A stretch of DNA of 64,000 bases from Meandrina meandrites (Eukaryota > Cnidaria > Anthozoa > Scleractinia > Meandrinidae): contig OY855904.1 in assembly GCA_963693305.1 (NCBI GenBank), forward strand, positions 14,187,496-14,251,495, given 5' to 3'. The notes under the pieces are model-generated. The model saw only the letters and a list, made by a program, of their open reading frames with translations. It made no database searches and was not told the origin of the DNA. The translations under genes were made by a program, and so were the position numbers. Positions 15,001-22,835 of this stretch are shown here, piece by piece. Positions within the stretch are counted from its first letter, which is position 1, and every line of letters begins with the position of its first letter.

Positions 15001-15320
15001 ATAACTGCCAGTACAAGCATTTGCTGAACTTATGCACCTTTCTTTCAGACACAAAGACAATCCTGTTTCTTATGCACACAAAGACAATCCTCGACAAAAT
15101 TCCTTGGGACACTTAAGGGAATAGTACCCAGCACCAAATCCTTTCGTGTTAAGAACTCGCAGTTCAATTTTCCGAGCCCCCTTCCCCCCAAAAACAATGT
15201 TGAAATATTGTCGCACAGTTGGATGGACAGAAATCAACATTGCATTGGGGGTGGGGAGGGGGAGGTTAATATAATGCCAATTTTTCGTCGAAACGGTTAA
15301 GTGTCCCAGGACTTTTGTCG
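1..15320. repeat. Satellite array: ten 1580/1340-bp units in a 7660-bp higher-order repeat
   Basis: Ten head-to-tail units start at 1, 1581, 3161, 4741, 6081, 7661, 9241, 10821, 12401 and 13741. Units 4 and 9 are 1340 bp and the rest 1580 bp. Units 1-5 and units 6-10 form the same pattern (long, long, long, short, long), so the real period is 7660 bp. Diagnostic bases support this: A at 6942 and 14602 where other units have G, and T at 6111 and 13771 where others have G. The one private difference noticed is C at 8104 where the other copies have T. Small ORFs of 61-100 codons recur in every unit, overlap on both strands and resemble nothing known, so I treat the unit as non-coding. The array is cut by the window start and stops at about 15329, against a Penelope-like remnant. 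Confidence 0.97.
1345..1587. mobile_element. Foldback MITE-like insert carried inside long satellite units
   Basis: The segment begins caatcctcgacaaaa and ends with its reverse complement. The terminal inverted repeats are about 31 bp with one mismatch and one indel (1345-1376 against 1557-1587). The interior is also nearly self-complementary: a C-rich tract near 1436-1450 faces a G-rich tract near 1506-1524, each beside matching aacaatgttga/tcaacattg stretches. The whole insert could fold into one hairpin. The same insert lies at 2925, 4505, 7425, 9005, 10585, 12165 and 15085. It is absent from the two short units, where aaagac joins tgtattt directly (6085/6086 and 13745/13746). No clear target duplication is visible and no coding sequence is present. 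Confidence 0.85.
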
Positions 15321-15390
15321 AGGATTGTAGGCTTGAACAGCTGTAAAAAGTAAACGAAGAAAAGCAAGTCTGATTGAACAGTTGGGAACT

Positions 15391-15435
15391 ATATATATTT
15401 CCAATATTTCGGAAGGCACGGCCTTCCTTCTTCAG
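15391..15435 (-). ncRNA. Hammerhead ribozyme-like core
   Basis: Read on the minus strand, CTGAAGA (15435-15429) is followed by a six-pair stem GGAAGG/CCTTCC with loop CCGTG (15427-15411) and then GAAA (15410-15407). That is the conserved catalytic core order of a hammerhead: CUGANGA, stem II, GAAA. A short AT-rich stem III with loop GGA can be drawn at about 15395-15407. I could not find a convincing stem I, so a self-cleaving fold is not shown. The motif may be a decayed or half-site copy. The location inside a Penelope-like 3' region fits the known association. Confidence 0.4.
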
Positions 15436-15674
15436 GGTGTTACAAAGAATGACTCTAAAAGTTAGACGTTACAAATTTAAAATATAGGAAATACGATATA
15501 ACAAGCAAATAATGACAAAAGACTAAACTAAGTGACGCGGCTAAGAGATAAGAAACGGTAGAAAGAAACGTTAAAATTTGAAATTTAAAAATATGGAGAA
15601 ACGTTACAGTATGAAATGCTGTGAAAAAGCTATAAATGGCACAAAAGGTTGAAGGCTAATACTAATATAACGTA

Positions 15675-15874
15675 CTAAGTTTCATCTTTCTTATTTAAAC
15701 CTTGAGGTTCAAGAGTTTGACCTCTTTCAATGAGGTATGCTTCTCTCGCCTTACGTACACTGTCACGATTAAATTGAACGAGTTCAAGAGGAATTAGTTG
15801 TATGTAAGTAGCGTTATGATTGTTAGCTGTAAAAAGGTATATTTTACTATATTTTGGGCTAAGTAAAATATACC
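15675..15874 (-). pseudogene. GIY-YIG endonuclease C-terminal fragment (Penelope-like)
   Basis: An open minus-strand frame of about 66 codons ends at TAG (15675-15677). It contains RDSVRKAREAYLIERGQTLE followed by PQGLN, which resembles the end of GIY-YIG nuclease domains with the catalytic glutamate in REAYLIE. The upstream part is lost because the DIRS-order element interrupts at 15874/15875. The flank on the far side (21122 onward) is an inverted copy, not a continuation of the coding sequence. It is therefore a truncated relic with no intact protein. The family assignment rests on recognition of this short motif. Confidence 0.55.
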
Positions 15875-15988
15875 CTCTCGTCTAAATACTCGCCACATAT
15901 TCCACCCGTGCGCAACAGCAAAAACGCCAAAACAGATCATAAAAACACAACTTTATTTGCTATCGTGTGCTCACTGGAGGCCGCACGG
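15875..15988 (-). repeat. Split direct repeat B2 (3' terminal)
   Basis: This 114-bp block is identical to 18108-18221. On the minus strand it includes AATAAA (plus-strand tttatt at 15952-15957), a likely polyadenylation signal. It is the downstream terminal repeat of the DIRS-order element. Confidence 0.93.
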
Positions 15989-16180
15989 ACAAGGACTCAA
16001 ATATCTACAAAGGGAAAGTAAAATATGGTCACGAGAAAAATCTAGGCGAAAAACTAAGAGGGTACCAACGAGCATCCATAGGATGAAAAAACCTCGCCGC
16101 GCTCGCTGCGGTAATGCAGAGGAAAAACCCCAGCCCTATGGATAGAAACCCTCCGACCTGCTGGGCTCGGTCTTATTAAA

Positions 16181-17323
16181 TTAGATTCCTAATGATTTCG
16201 AGACTGAAAGTAGGGACTGAACATTGTCTTTAAAATAACCATCTTTGGCATTTTCACTCAGCCAACGACCGTGTCTCTTAAAAAGTCTATCAGCGATGCC
16301 TGCATTGAAGGCAGCTGTGGCTCCTCCGGCCCTGAGACTGTGAAGACTTATGCAGGAAACGTCAGTAATGTCTTTGAAAGCGTCCTTAACGATCTCCCTG
16401 GCTCTGCTGTAGCTTAAGCCTTGACGTCGAACTTTAGATGTACATCGAGGAGACAAGAGGGCTCTGAATAACGGTAAATCCTCACTAAGATCAATTTCAG
16501 CGGCAGCAATGTATTGCTCTAAAGCCTTTACGGGACAGGTTTCCAGGTCTGATCGCGCTATTGTTGTCCACGCCCCATCACGGTATTGGTCTGTCTTGGA
16601 CGACTCTAAAAATATGGACACATAAGTAGGAAAAAACTTTATGTCACAAGCTCGAATAGAGCATAGCTCACTGAAACGAAAAAACCCAGCATATCCTATG
16701 AGACATAAAGCTGCTGTTCTCAAATCCGATAAGGAAGGAGACTTATCTGAAATCTTGGAGGATACAAGCGCCCTAAGCATCTCGGGAGTGATGGGTTCTT
16801 TCTTCGATTTAGCCTTCCCCAGGATCCTTTGAGACGCGCTAACCATGGCAGAAACCATAGGATGCACCGAGACCTTGGGCAAACCGGCCAGCTGTTGGGC
16901 CCAGTCGATACTGTAAACAGCATTAAGAACTGGAGAAGGAGAATAAGCTTCCAGGATAAGGCACTGCAGGTAAACTGAAACTTGAAAGGGGTTGGCGGGC
17001 ATGTGGCGAATACAATTAGAAGACGCCCAAAACTTCCAACGTCTAAAACCAGCCAGGTAAGTGCGAATAGTACCATCGACTCTGGAAGCGAGCACGGTTT
17101 CCTGGACTCGACTAACCAAGGGCTGGAGATGATCGGGGATAGCGGCAAAGAATTCGGTCCACATCTCTGATTGAAACACATCTAAAATCAAAATAAAACT
17201 GACAAGCAAATTAGCAAAATAACAAAGAAAAACATGACGTGAACAAAAAAGGTAATAGCAATACAAAAAAAAACATAAACGGGCTCGAGAAAGAGCCCAA
17301 AAAAGAATACGTCTCGGCGACAC
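16181..17323 (-). CDS. Tyrosine recombinase of the DIRS-order element
   Basis: This phage-integrase-type recombinase would integrate the extrachromosomal circular DNA copy. The catalytic set is visible: arginine in AGFFRFSEL, the HxxR box in SLHSLRAGGAT, HGRW, and the nucleophilic tyrosine in AKDGYFKDN near the C-terminus. The open frame is 380 codons, but the first 53 residues are hydrophobic, Cys/Phe/Tyr-rich and unlike the family. The real protein probably begins near Met54 (17164, MWTEFFAAIPD), about 327 residues. A TTTTAG just upstream on the minus strand could be a splice acceptor. It sits downstream of the internal B1/A2 junction, separated from the RT gene by more than 900 bp, so it may need its own promoter (in A2) or splicing. 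Confidence 0.9.
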   Translation of the reverse strand: MSPRRILFWALSRARLCFFLYCYYLFCSRHVFLCYFANLLVSFILILDVFQSEMWTEFFAAIPDHLQPLVSRVQETVLASRVDGTIRTYLAGFRRWKFWASSNCIRHMPANPFQVSVYLQCLILEAYSPSPVLNAVYSIDWAQQLAGLPKVSVHPMVSAMVSASQRILGKAKSKKEPITPEMLRALVSSKISDKSPSLSDLRTAALCLIGYAGFFRFSELCSIRACDIKFFPTYVSIFLESSKTDQYRDGAWTTIARSDLETCPVKALEQYIAAAEIDLSEDLPLFRALLSPRCTSKVRRQGLSYSRAREIVKDAFKDITDVSCISLHSLRAGGATAAFNAGIADRLFKRHGRWLSENAKDGYFKDNVQSLLSVSKSLGI

Positions 17324-17359
17324 AAATAGCTAACCCACTTTCGCCACAAAAGAGCTTCT

Positions 17360-17830
17360 ATATATCGGGCACAGATCGTCCCATACTTCATGGTGGCACA
17401 CAGCCCAACCATTTGGATACAGAAAGACCTAAATTCCCAGGGCGCAAAAAACAAAAGGGGGGCACAGATGGTCCCATTCATTCTCAAGGGCAAACAAAGG
17501 CCCCTAACATTTGGGCACAGATGGTCCCATTCATTCTCAAGGGCAAACATAGGCCCCTAACACTTGGGCACAGATGGTCCCATACTTCATGTAGGCACAC
17601 CGGCCCTAACATTAGATACAGAAGTTCCTGAATTTTTAGGGCGCAAAAAAGGCCCCATTCTTCGGGCACAGATGGTCCCACTCATACTCATGGGCAAGCA
17701 ATCCCCCTAACAATATGAGTCTCATACTTTTTGGGGGTAAAAAACCTAAAGTTCAGGCACAGGTGATCCCATATTCCTAGGGAGCAAGAAAGGCCCTACC
17801 TACCGGGCACATGTGGTCCCATATATCTCG
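17360..17830. repeat. Minisatellite inside the DIRS-order element
   Basis: About seven diverged copies of a block containing gggcacagatggtcccat lie near 17369, 17460, 17515, 17567, 17662, 17757 and 17805. Spacing is 50-95 bp, and each is followed by a variant of gggcaaaca..ggcccctaaca. They fill the leader between A2 and the recombinase gene. Short ORFs here are shadows of the repeat. Confidence 0.85.
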
Positions 17831-17959
17831 TGCACAAACAGGCCCTAGAATCTGGAGCTCAAAAGAACGAACCTTAAATTTTTGGCCCTGATAGAAATAA
17901 ATGATAAATAAATAAATAAACGAATAAATCATAAGAAAAAGAGAGTAAAAATAAAAATA

Positions 17960-18221
17960 AAATAAAAGCGAGTCACCTCCAGAAAAGAGCACCAAGAGGA
18001 CGAATTAGCATAAAACCACTCCTAAATACCCTGTTCAAAACCCCTAGAGAGTTCATACCGACGAGAGAATATTTTTCCGCTAATTCCCAAACCGCGGAAA
18101 AATTCTACTCTCGTCTAAATACTCGCCACATATTCCACCCGTGCGCAACAGCAAAAACGCCAAAACAGATCATAAAAACACAACTTTATTTGCTATCGTG
18201 TGCTCACTGGAGGCCGCACGG
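17960..18221 (-). repeat. Internal split-direct-repeat junction B1/A2
   Basis: B1 (18221-18108) directly abuts A2 (18107-17960). They match B2 at 15875-15988 and A1 at 20974-21121 exactly. In this order the internal pair resembles the joined ends of a circular intermediate, the hallmark of Ngaro/PAT-type elements. B1 holds an AATAAA on the minus strand (plus-strand tttatt at 18185-18190), so RT transcripts could end here. A2 may carry promoter activity for the recombinase. The latter two points are inference. Confidence 0.93.
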
Positions 18222-18285
18222 CCCCAAGAGTACAAAGAAAGAAAAAAGGACAACAAAACAATATAAAATACAAGAGGAAAAACTT

Positions 18286-20565
18286 TCAGACAAAATGGAT
18301 TCTCAAAGCAAGCATCCTAAAGTTTAAATTCTCATTACCAAAGACGCTATTACATCTACCGGGAATGAAAGCTTCTTTTAAAGATGGAAGATCCATCCAG
18401 TCAACAACAAAATCGGAAAATTTATCACCGCCAGCGCTAATCATTGGCCAGAAGGGAGCGGAATGCCACAGCGGAACAATAAGAGTCCCTGACGCCTTGC
18501 AGTTACGCATATGAAGTAACACGCGCGGAATAAGGCAAATAGGCGGACATACATAATTGTTCTCCCCCGCCCAGTTCATAACGAATGAATCAATTCCTTC
18601 CGAGCCTGGATTCCAAAATCTAGAATTGAACCTCGGAAGTTTGGCATTTAAATAATTAGCAAAGCGATCGAAAGAGTGCGGACCCCAAACAATATCAATG
18701 TTTTGAAATGTATCCCACGAAAGACCCCAGTCGTCGGGATCGTAAAAGTGGCTGAGAAAATCGGCCTGGTCATTCTGAGATCTAGGGATCCATTCCATCT
18801 CGATCGAAATACCGCGATGACAACAAATGTTAAAAATCGACAAAGCTTCAGTCTGCAAATGACCTTTACTGCTGCCAGATGAAATAATCCTGGGAACGTT
18901 CTGATTATCTGTAACCCATTTCACAGTCAATCCTGACAACTTGTCCAGTAAAGAAAGAAGAACAAATTTAACGGCCAAAATTTCTCGCAAAGTAGAACTG
19001 GTATGCATTTCCTTTTCGGACCAAGTGCCAGACACAAAATCCTGACCGCATTGAACGAAATAGCCACCAAAACCAGTGTCACTTGCGTCAGAATAAGCAA
19101 CGCCAACAGCACTTGACTTGGGCGACATAGGCTTGCCATTAATGGAGTCGATGTTGTTCTGCCAAAATAAAAGCTCATTACGAATCTCAAGGGACACGTC
19201 CAAAGGCTGATCCCAGGAGGTTCTTTGCTCAAGGGCCGCATAACAATTTCTTGTCAACAATCTTGTAATATTACCGACAGCACACGACATAGAAATAATT
19301 TGCCCCGTAATTGAAGCAAGACCACGGGCTGAAATACTACTTTTTTGAAGACAGGAAGCAATGGAGGATTTAAGCTTGAGAATACGCTCTTCGGGAATAT
19401 GAATCAAACCGTGTTGGAAGTCCAAAACCGATCCCAAGAAGACTAACTTCTGGACAGGTTCCCAATTTGATTTATCGTCATTAGCTGTAAAACCGGCCAA
19501 AGTCAGGTCCTTATGAACTTGAACACTAATGTTTTCGGCACTTTCGAAAGACAAATTTCCCCCGATGCCATCGTCTAGATACATCAAGGCTAAATGGCCG
19601 TGAGCCCTCCAAAACTTAACTAATTGACGTATGACGTTTGTAAAAATATACGGCGCTGAAGTTAAACCAAAAGGTAGCACTTTAAACTCGTAGAAATGCA
19701 TCACGCCATCGACTGAAGGCCATTTGAACGACAGAGACTTCATATGTTCTTCACAAATGTCAATGTGATGATATGCCGATTTGAGGTCGAAGGAGAAGAC
19801 AAACATCCCAGGCGAAAACATTTGAAGAACAGTTCTTAAATCTTCATACTTGACAGATTTTTTGACGACAAATTTGTTTAAATGAGACAAATCTAAAATA
19901 AGTCTTAACTTCCCTGAAGACTGGACAGCGACGTGCAGCGGATTACAAAATTGAGAGTATTCCTGAACTTCCCTTACACAGCCACGAGCCATCAACTCTG
20001 AAATTGCCTCCCGAACAAAACTATCCCTACGAAGGGCGGAAGATCTATTTTCAATCGAAAACGGTAAAGGTGATTCCATAAAGAGAATCTTGTAACCATT
20101 CTGGATAATGTCTAGAACAAAGTCCGAAGCCTGGATAGTATCACGCCAAAATGTGAAGTTCGCATGCAGTTTTCCTTGAGTAAAGCTGGATGCCTCGATA
20201 TCCTGTTCAAATTCGTACTGATCCAAAAAATTAAGGTTTTGATCCTGAAGACAACGGTTTGTCTTTGGTGGGGCACATATTGGCCCAGTGACCTCGTTTA
20301 CCGCATCGAAAGCACATGTCGAGGCCTCTGAATGAGTTGTAAGGGTATCGACCTTGGGGACGAAAATAACTAGTAGCTGGAGGAAAAGAGCTAAACGTAC
20401 CGCCAACTCTGGAGGCGCTAGAAGATGAAGGCGCAGAAGAGGAACCTTTAGGACTAATTTTCCTCTTCTTCTCTTGCAGTGTTTTAATCTTAGCGGCGGC
20501 TCTTTTCTCGGCTTTTTTAATCTTCGAAGCGTCGGCCTCGTCGTCGGCCAAATCGTCGCAAACAT
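18286..20565 (-). CDS. Reverse transcriptase/RNase H of the DIRS-order element
   Basis: The polymerase copies element RNA into DNA. RT motifs are clear: LPFGLTSAPYIF, then MYLDDGIGG with the YxDD catalytic box. The RNase H domain follows, with AYSDASDTGFGGYF, a glutamate in STLREILAVKF, the second aspartate in WVTDNQNV and the last in NDQADFLSHF. The frame is open for 759 codons, but the first 110 or so residues lie over the gag gene in another frame and are Arg/Leu-rich nonsense. Real coding probably begins near 20250 (FLDQYEFEQD). Expression therefore likely uses frameshifting, reinitiation or splicing from gag. No methyltransferase domain is seen after RNase H. Confidence 0.92.
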   Translation of the reverse strand: MFATIWPTTRPTLRRLKKPRKEPPLRLKHCKRRRGKLVLKVPLLRLHLLAPPELAVRLALFLQLLVIFVPKVDTLTTHSEASTCAFDAVNEVTGPICAPPKTNRCLQDQNLNFLDQYEFEQDIEASSFTQGKLHANFTFWRDTIQASDFVLDIIQNGYKILFMESPLPFSIENRSSALRRDSFVREAISELMARGCVREVQEYSQFCNPLHVAVQSSGKLRLILDLSHLNKFVVKKSVKYEDLRTVLQMFSPGMFVFSFDLKSAYHHIDICEEHMKSLSFKWPSVDGVMHFYEFKVLPFGLTSAPYIFTNVIRQLVKFWRAHGHLALMYLDDGIGGNLSFESAENISVQVHKDLTLAGFTANDDKSNWEPVQKLVFLGSVLDFQHGLIHIPEERILKLKSSIASCLQKSSISARGLASITGQIISMSCAVGNITRLLTRNCYAALEQRTSWDQPLDVSLEIRNELLFWQNNIDSINGKPMSPKSSAVGVAYSDASDTGFGGYFVQCGQDFVSGTWSEKEMHTSSTLREILAVKFVLLSLLDKLSGLTVKWVTDNQNVPRIISSGSSKGHLQTEALSIFNICCHRGISIEMEWIPRSQNDQADFLSHFYDPDDWGLSWDTFQNIDIVWGPHSFDRFANYLNAKLPRFNSRFWNPGSEGIDSFVMNWAGENNYVCPPICLIPRVLLHMRNCKASGTLIVPLWHSAPFWPMISAGGDKFSDFVVDWMDLPSLKEAFIPGRCNSVFGNENLNFRMLALRIHFV

Positions 20566-20956
20566 ACTCTTGCACCGTAGCCCAACCGAATTCAGATTTG
20601 TCGGCCAATTTAATAATTTTTTGCCTATTATTTAGCAAAGAAATACCTTTGTTAAGCTCTTCCTTGGCTTTAGGAATATTTCCACCTTCCAGGGGTTTCA
20701 GGGCCGAATTACTCGTCTTGGCCACTTTGCGGTTGAAACTAAACTGTTGCTCGTTTCCTTTCTTCTTGAAGACGTAATTGTCGGGCTGAAGATCCGTCAC
20801 AATTTGAACCGCTAAATCAGACTGGGCTTGAAGCAGGTTGGTCTGAAGTCCTTGGATCTGGAACTTAACGGCTGATAAAATTGCATTTTTCTGGGCATCT
20901 AAAATAGCACTAAGTTCTGGAGAAATAGAGGTGCTGGCTCCTGCTGAGTCTTCCAT
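20231..20956 (-). CDS. Gag-like protein with zinc knuckle
   Basis: This 241-residue product probably packages the element RNA. The N-terminal half (residues 15-60) is a likely helix or coiled coil, followed by a basic Lys-rich segment (about 145-170) and a Ser-rich linker. A single CCHC knuckle, CFRCGKRGHWANMC, lies at about residues 214-227, and the protein ends at SSGSKP. It starts 17 bp inside the A1 repeat. Its last 335 bp overlap the open RT frame in a different register. The ATG at 20956 is the first in frame and is followed by acidic and Ser residues. Confidence 0.88.
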   Translation of the reverse strand: MEDSAGASTSISPELSAILDAQKNAILSAVKFQIQGLQTNLLQAQSDLAVQIVTDLQPDNYVFKKKGNEQQFSFNRKVAKTSNSALKPLEGGNIPKAKEELNKGISLLNNRQKIIKLADKSEFGWATVQEYVCDDLADDEADASKIKKAEKRAAAKIKTLQEKKRKISPKGSSSAPSSSSASRVGGTFSSFPPATSYFRPQGRYPYNSFRGLDMCFRCGKRGHWANMCPTKDKPLSSGSKP

Positions 20957-20973
20957 AAGGATGAGAGCAACAC

Positions 20974-21121
20974 AAATAAAAGCGAGTCACCTCCAGAAAA
21001 GAGCACCAAGAGGACGAATTAGCATAAAACCACTCCTAAATACCCTGTTCAAAACCCCTAGAGAGTTCATACCGACGAGAGAATATTTTTCCGCTAATTC
21101 CCAAACCGCGGAAAAATTCTA
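20974..21121 (-). repeat. Split direct repeat A1 (5' terminal)
   Basis: This 148-bp block is identical to 17960-18107. It forms the 5' end of the DIRS-order element and should contain its promoter. The outer boundary at 21121/21122 is fixed by the rebuilt palindromic target. Confidence 0.93.
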
Positions 21122-21311
21122 TTTTTACAGCTGTTCGATCAGCCTTGCATTTTAAATTTCTTTGTCTAAGTCCACTGCTGATCCTGATCTACACAAACAT
21201 CCAGCTACTTTTGGCTCCTGTTTGTCGAAGTGGTCCTTGCATAGTTTACAAGATCAACTTGGCAACTTTTGATTTTTTTTAGCATTTTTTAAATTGCTCT
21301 AATTTTGAGGA

Positions 21312-21585
21312 GGCAACGTAGCCAAATGGTTAGGACACTGGACTTAAATCGGAGGTCCAGGGTTCAAATCCTCCTCCCTGCCACTAGATGGATTTGTCTT
21401 CGGTGGCCCCGAATTCAACTCCTCCACGCTTTGTAAATAGCCAGCTGGTCAGCCTCCTACCACTTGGGATTTTTAACAAATTTCTGTTCCATTTGTAATA
21501 TTTGTTTGCTTATTTACAGTGTCCACAATTAGTACGACAGTGCTAAATACTCTGACACTTAAATAAAGTGATTTATTTATTTTAT
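21312..21585 (+). mobile_element. tRNA-derived SINE
   Basis: The head at 21312-21383 is tRNA-like, with a pol III A-box-like tagccaaatggttagg and a B-box ggttcaaatcc, and ends in cca. The acceptor stem pairs at only five of seven positions and the anticodon stem is poor, so it is not a working tRNA gene. The body continues to a tail with aataaagtgatttattta. A truncated minus-strand copy of the 3' half lies at 31526-31650 and shares the tail order: cagtgt, then gtgctaaatac, then aataaagtgattt. Confidence 0.85.
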
Positions 21586-21914
21586 TATTTTATTCTTTAT
21601 TTTTTTCGCAACATTTATAGGCTTTTGAAAGAAAAGTCAACTAAATTCAACTGGTTTATACCACTGTGTGAGTGTGTGGACTCCAGGACTGGCCAATACC
21701 GATTACCAATGCCAGCTTGGTGTTACACGCCTGTCCATGAGGTCAGCGGTATCACATGAAGGTTTTTCAAGACGGCGGACAGGAGAACACTGTCAGTGAT
21801 TCAGATTCCAGCTGGGAATGAAGTTTTGTTTAAAAATAATAAAACCTACTTATACTGTTCATGATCTAAACCGCAATAAAGCCAACTTCAAGTGGAAACA
21901 AGTGAAAAATATAA

Positions 21915-22030
21915 CAAATTTTCGGCAACTTTTTCGAAATTCAGCAACTTTTCGGCAACTTAAAAATAAAATAGCAACTTTTAGACACTTTTATGGGCAA
22001 CTTTTTGACAATTTATTGGCAACTTGTGGC
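21915..22030 (+). repeat. Diverged caactttt tandem repeat
   Basis: The words cggcaactttt, agcaactttt and ggcaactttttgac recur at irregular 13-30 bp spacing. The copies are degenerate and no gene is seen across them. Confidence 0.55.
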
Positions 22031-22059
22031 TTAGCCTACTTCGAGCCACCTTAAATTTA

Positions 22060-22835
22060 TCTTGCCACACCTATATGGGCAACCGTATACGCTTATAAAA
22101 ACTATTGCCACTTGTTTTAAAAGAAACATTGTCAACTCAAGCAAATAATTAAACAATCAATAGGAAAATTAAAAGTTGAAAACTTCTTTCCAAAACAACG
22201 ACTTATCTATGGATATCAAAATCTTTCGCGATATTACTCTGAAATACTAACTGTCTTATTGATGTCTTTCAGAAGCCGTTAGTGCAATTCCAAAACCCTA
22301 AGTAATATAAGTCTCGATATATTAGAATTTGTCACGAATAAGGTGCAAATAGCCGAATGACTCATGACTCATTTGATTCATAAAACCTTAAGGTGACTCG
22401 ATCGAAATAAATGACGCGCGGTATGGCTGTCTCAAAACCCCTTATAACTTCACCATTTCTGACTCGATTTCTGTGAAACTTTCGCATTTTATATGAAATT
22501 TATCGAGGAATAATATGCATGTCAATATGTTGATGTAATATTCGTTTGTTTTGTGCGGTGTTACATTTATTGAACACTACGTTTTGGATAAAATTGCTAT
22601 TTGCAGATAACTGAGCGCTAAGATTTCGTTTAAACTTCTGCAGTTAGCTCGCATTAACATCTTGCCATGACTGTTCAAGTTTCCGCAAAATTTTCGGAAC
22701 AGAAACCCCGGTACAATTTGAACATCAAAATATTAACTCCGGGCGAACTTCGAAGTTTGGAACGCTCCGGCGCTTCCACATTTCACCTATAAGCACAACA
22801 ACCAAAGAAAAAGTAGGTTCAATGTATCAGTTTTA
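22060..22835. other. Gene-free stretch
   Basis: AT-rich sequence with stops in all frames. I see no exon, RNA gene or strong repeat here, apart from the word gcaaatagccgaatg at about 22343, which recurs in the next element's right end. Confidence 0.5.

Larger units (their letters stand above)
15330..15874 (-). mobile_element. Penelope-like element 3' remnant, split by the DIRS-order insertion
   Basis: The minus strand carries the C-terminal end of a GIY-YIG-type endonuclease (15675-15874), then an untranslated stretch with a hammerhead-like core near 15407-15435. It ends at about 15335 in gaacagctgtaaaaa (plus-strand reading). The same 15-mer occurs inverted at 21122-21136, just beyond the DIRS-order element. 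The fragment therefore had inverted ends before it was split, and its other end probably lies near 21146. GIY-YIG C-termini together with hammerhead motifs are known for Penelope-like elements, and that is the basis of the family call. The reverse transcriptase part is missing, as expected for a 5'-truncated copy. Confidence 0.6.
15875..21121 (-). mobile_element. Complete DIRS-order (Ngaro/PAT-like) tyrosine-recombinase retrotransposon
   Basis: The 5247-bp element lies wholly on the minus strand. In transcription order it reads A1 repeat (21121-20974), gag (20956-20231), RT/RNase H (to 18286), B1 (18221-18108), A2 (18107-17960), a minisatellite leader, tyrosine recombinase (17323-16181) and B2 (15988-15875). 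A1 and A2 are 148 bp and B1 and B2 are 114 bp, each pair identical by eye, so the insertion is recent. All three ORFs are open. Rejoining the flanks (15874 to 21122) rebuilds a perfect palindrome, arms agctgtaaaaaggtat and its complement. This fixes both ends and shows no target duplication, as expected for recombinase-mediated integration of a circle. Confidence 0.93.

Noticed and set aside
906..15116. Repeated ORFs of 61-100 codons in every satellite unit
   Set aside because: They overlap each other on both strands, lack domains, and are conserved only because the DNA units are nearly identical. One of them spans the foldback insert boundary and changes when the insert is missing.
1..15320. 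CRISPR-like or rDNA-like array
   Set aside because: Units of 1.3-1.6 kb lack spacers, rRNA, 5S or histone-like sequence. The wider context is eukaryotic.
17165..17323. First 53 codons of the recombinase frame as genuine protein
   Set aside because: Cys/Phe/Tyr-rich hydrophobic stretch unlike the family. The recognisable domain starts near the Met at 17164.
20260..20565. N-terminal 100 residues of the open RT frame
   Set aside because: They lie on the gag gene in another register and have an Arg/Leu/Pro composition typical of an out-of-frame shadow.
21312..21383. Functional tRNA gene (anticodon TAA)
   Set aside because: Acceptor and anticodon stems pair poorly and a SINE body and tail follow, with another copy of that body elsewhere in the window.
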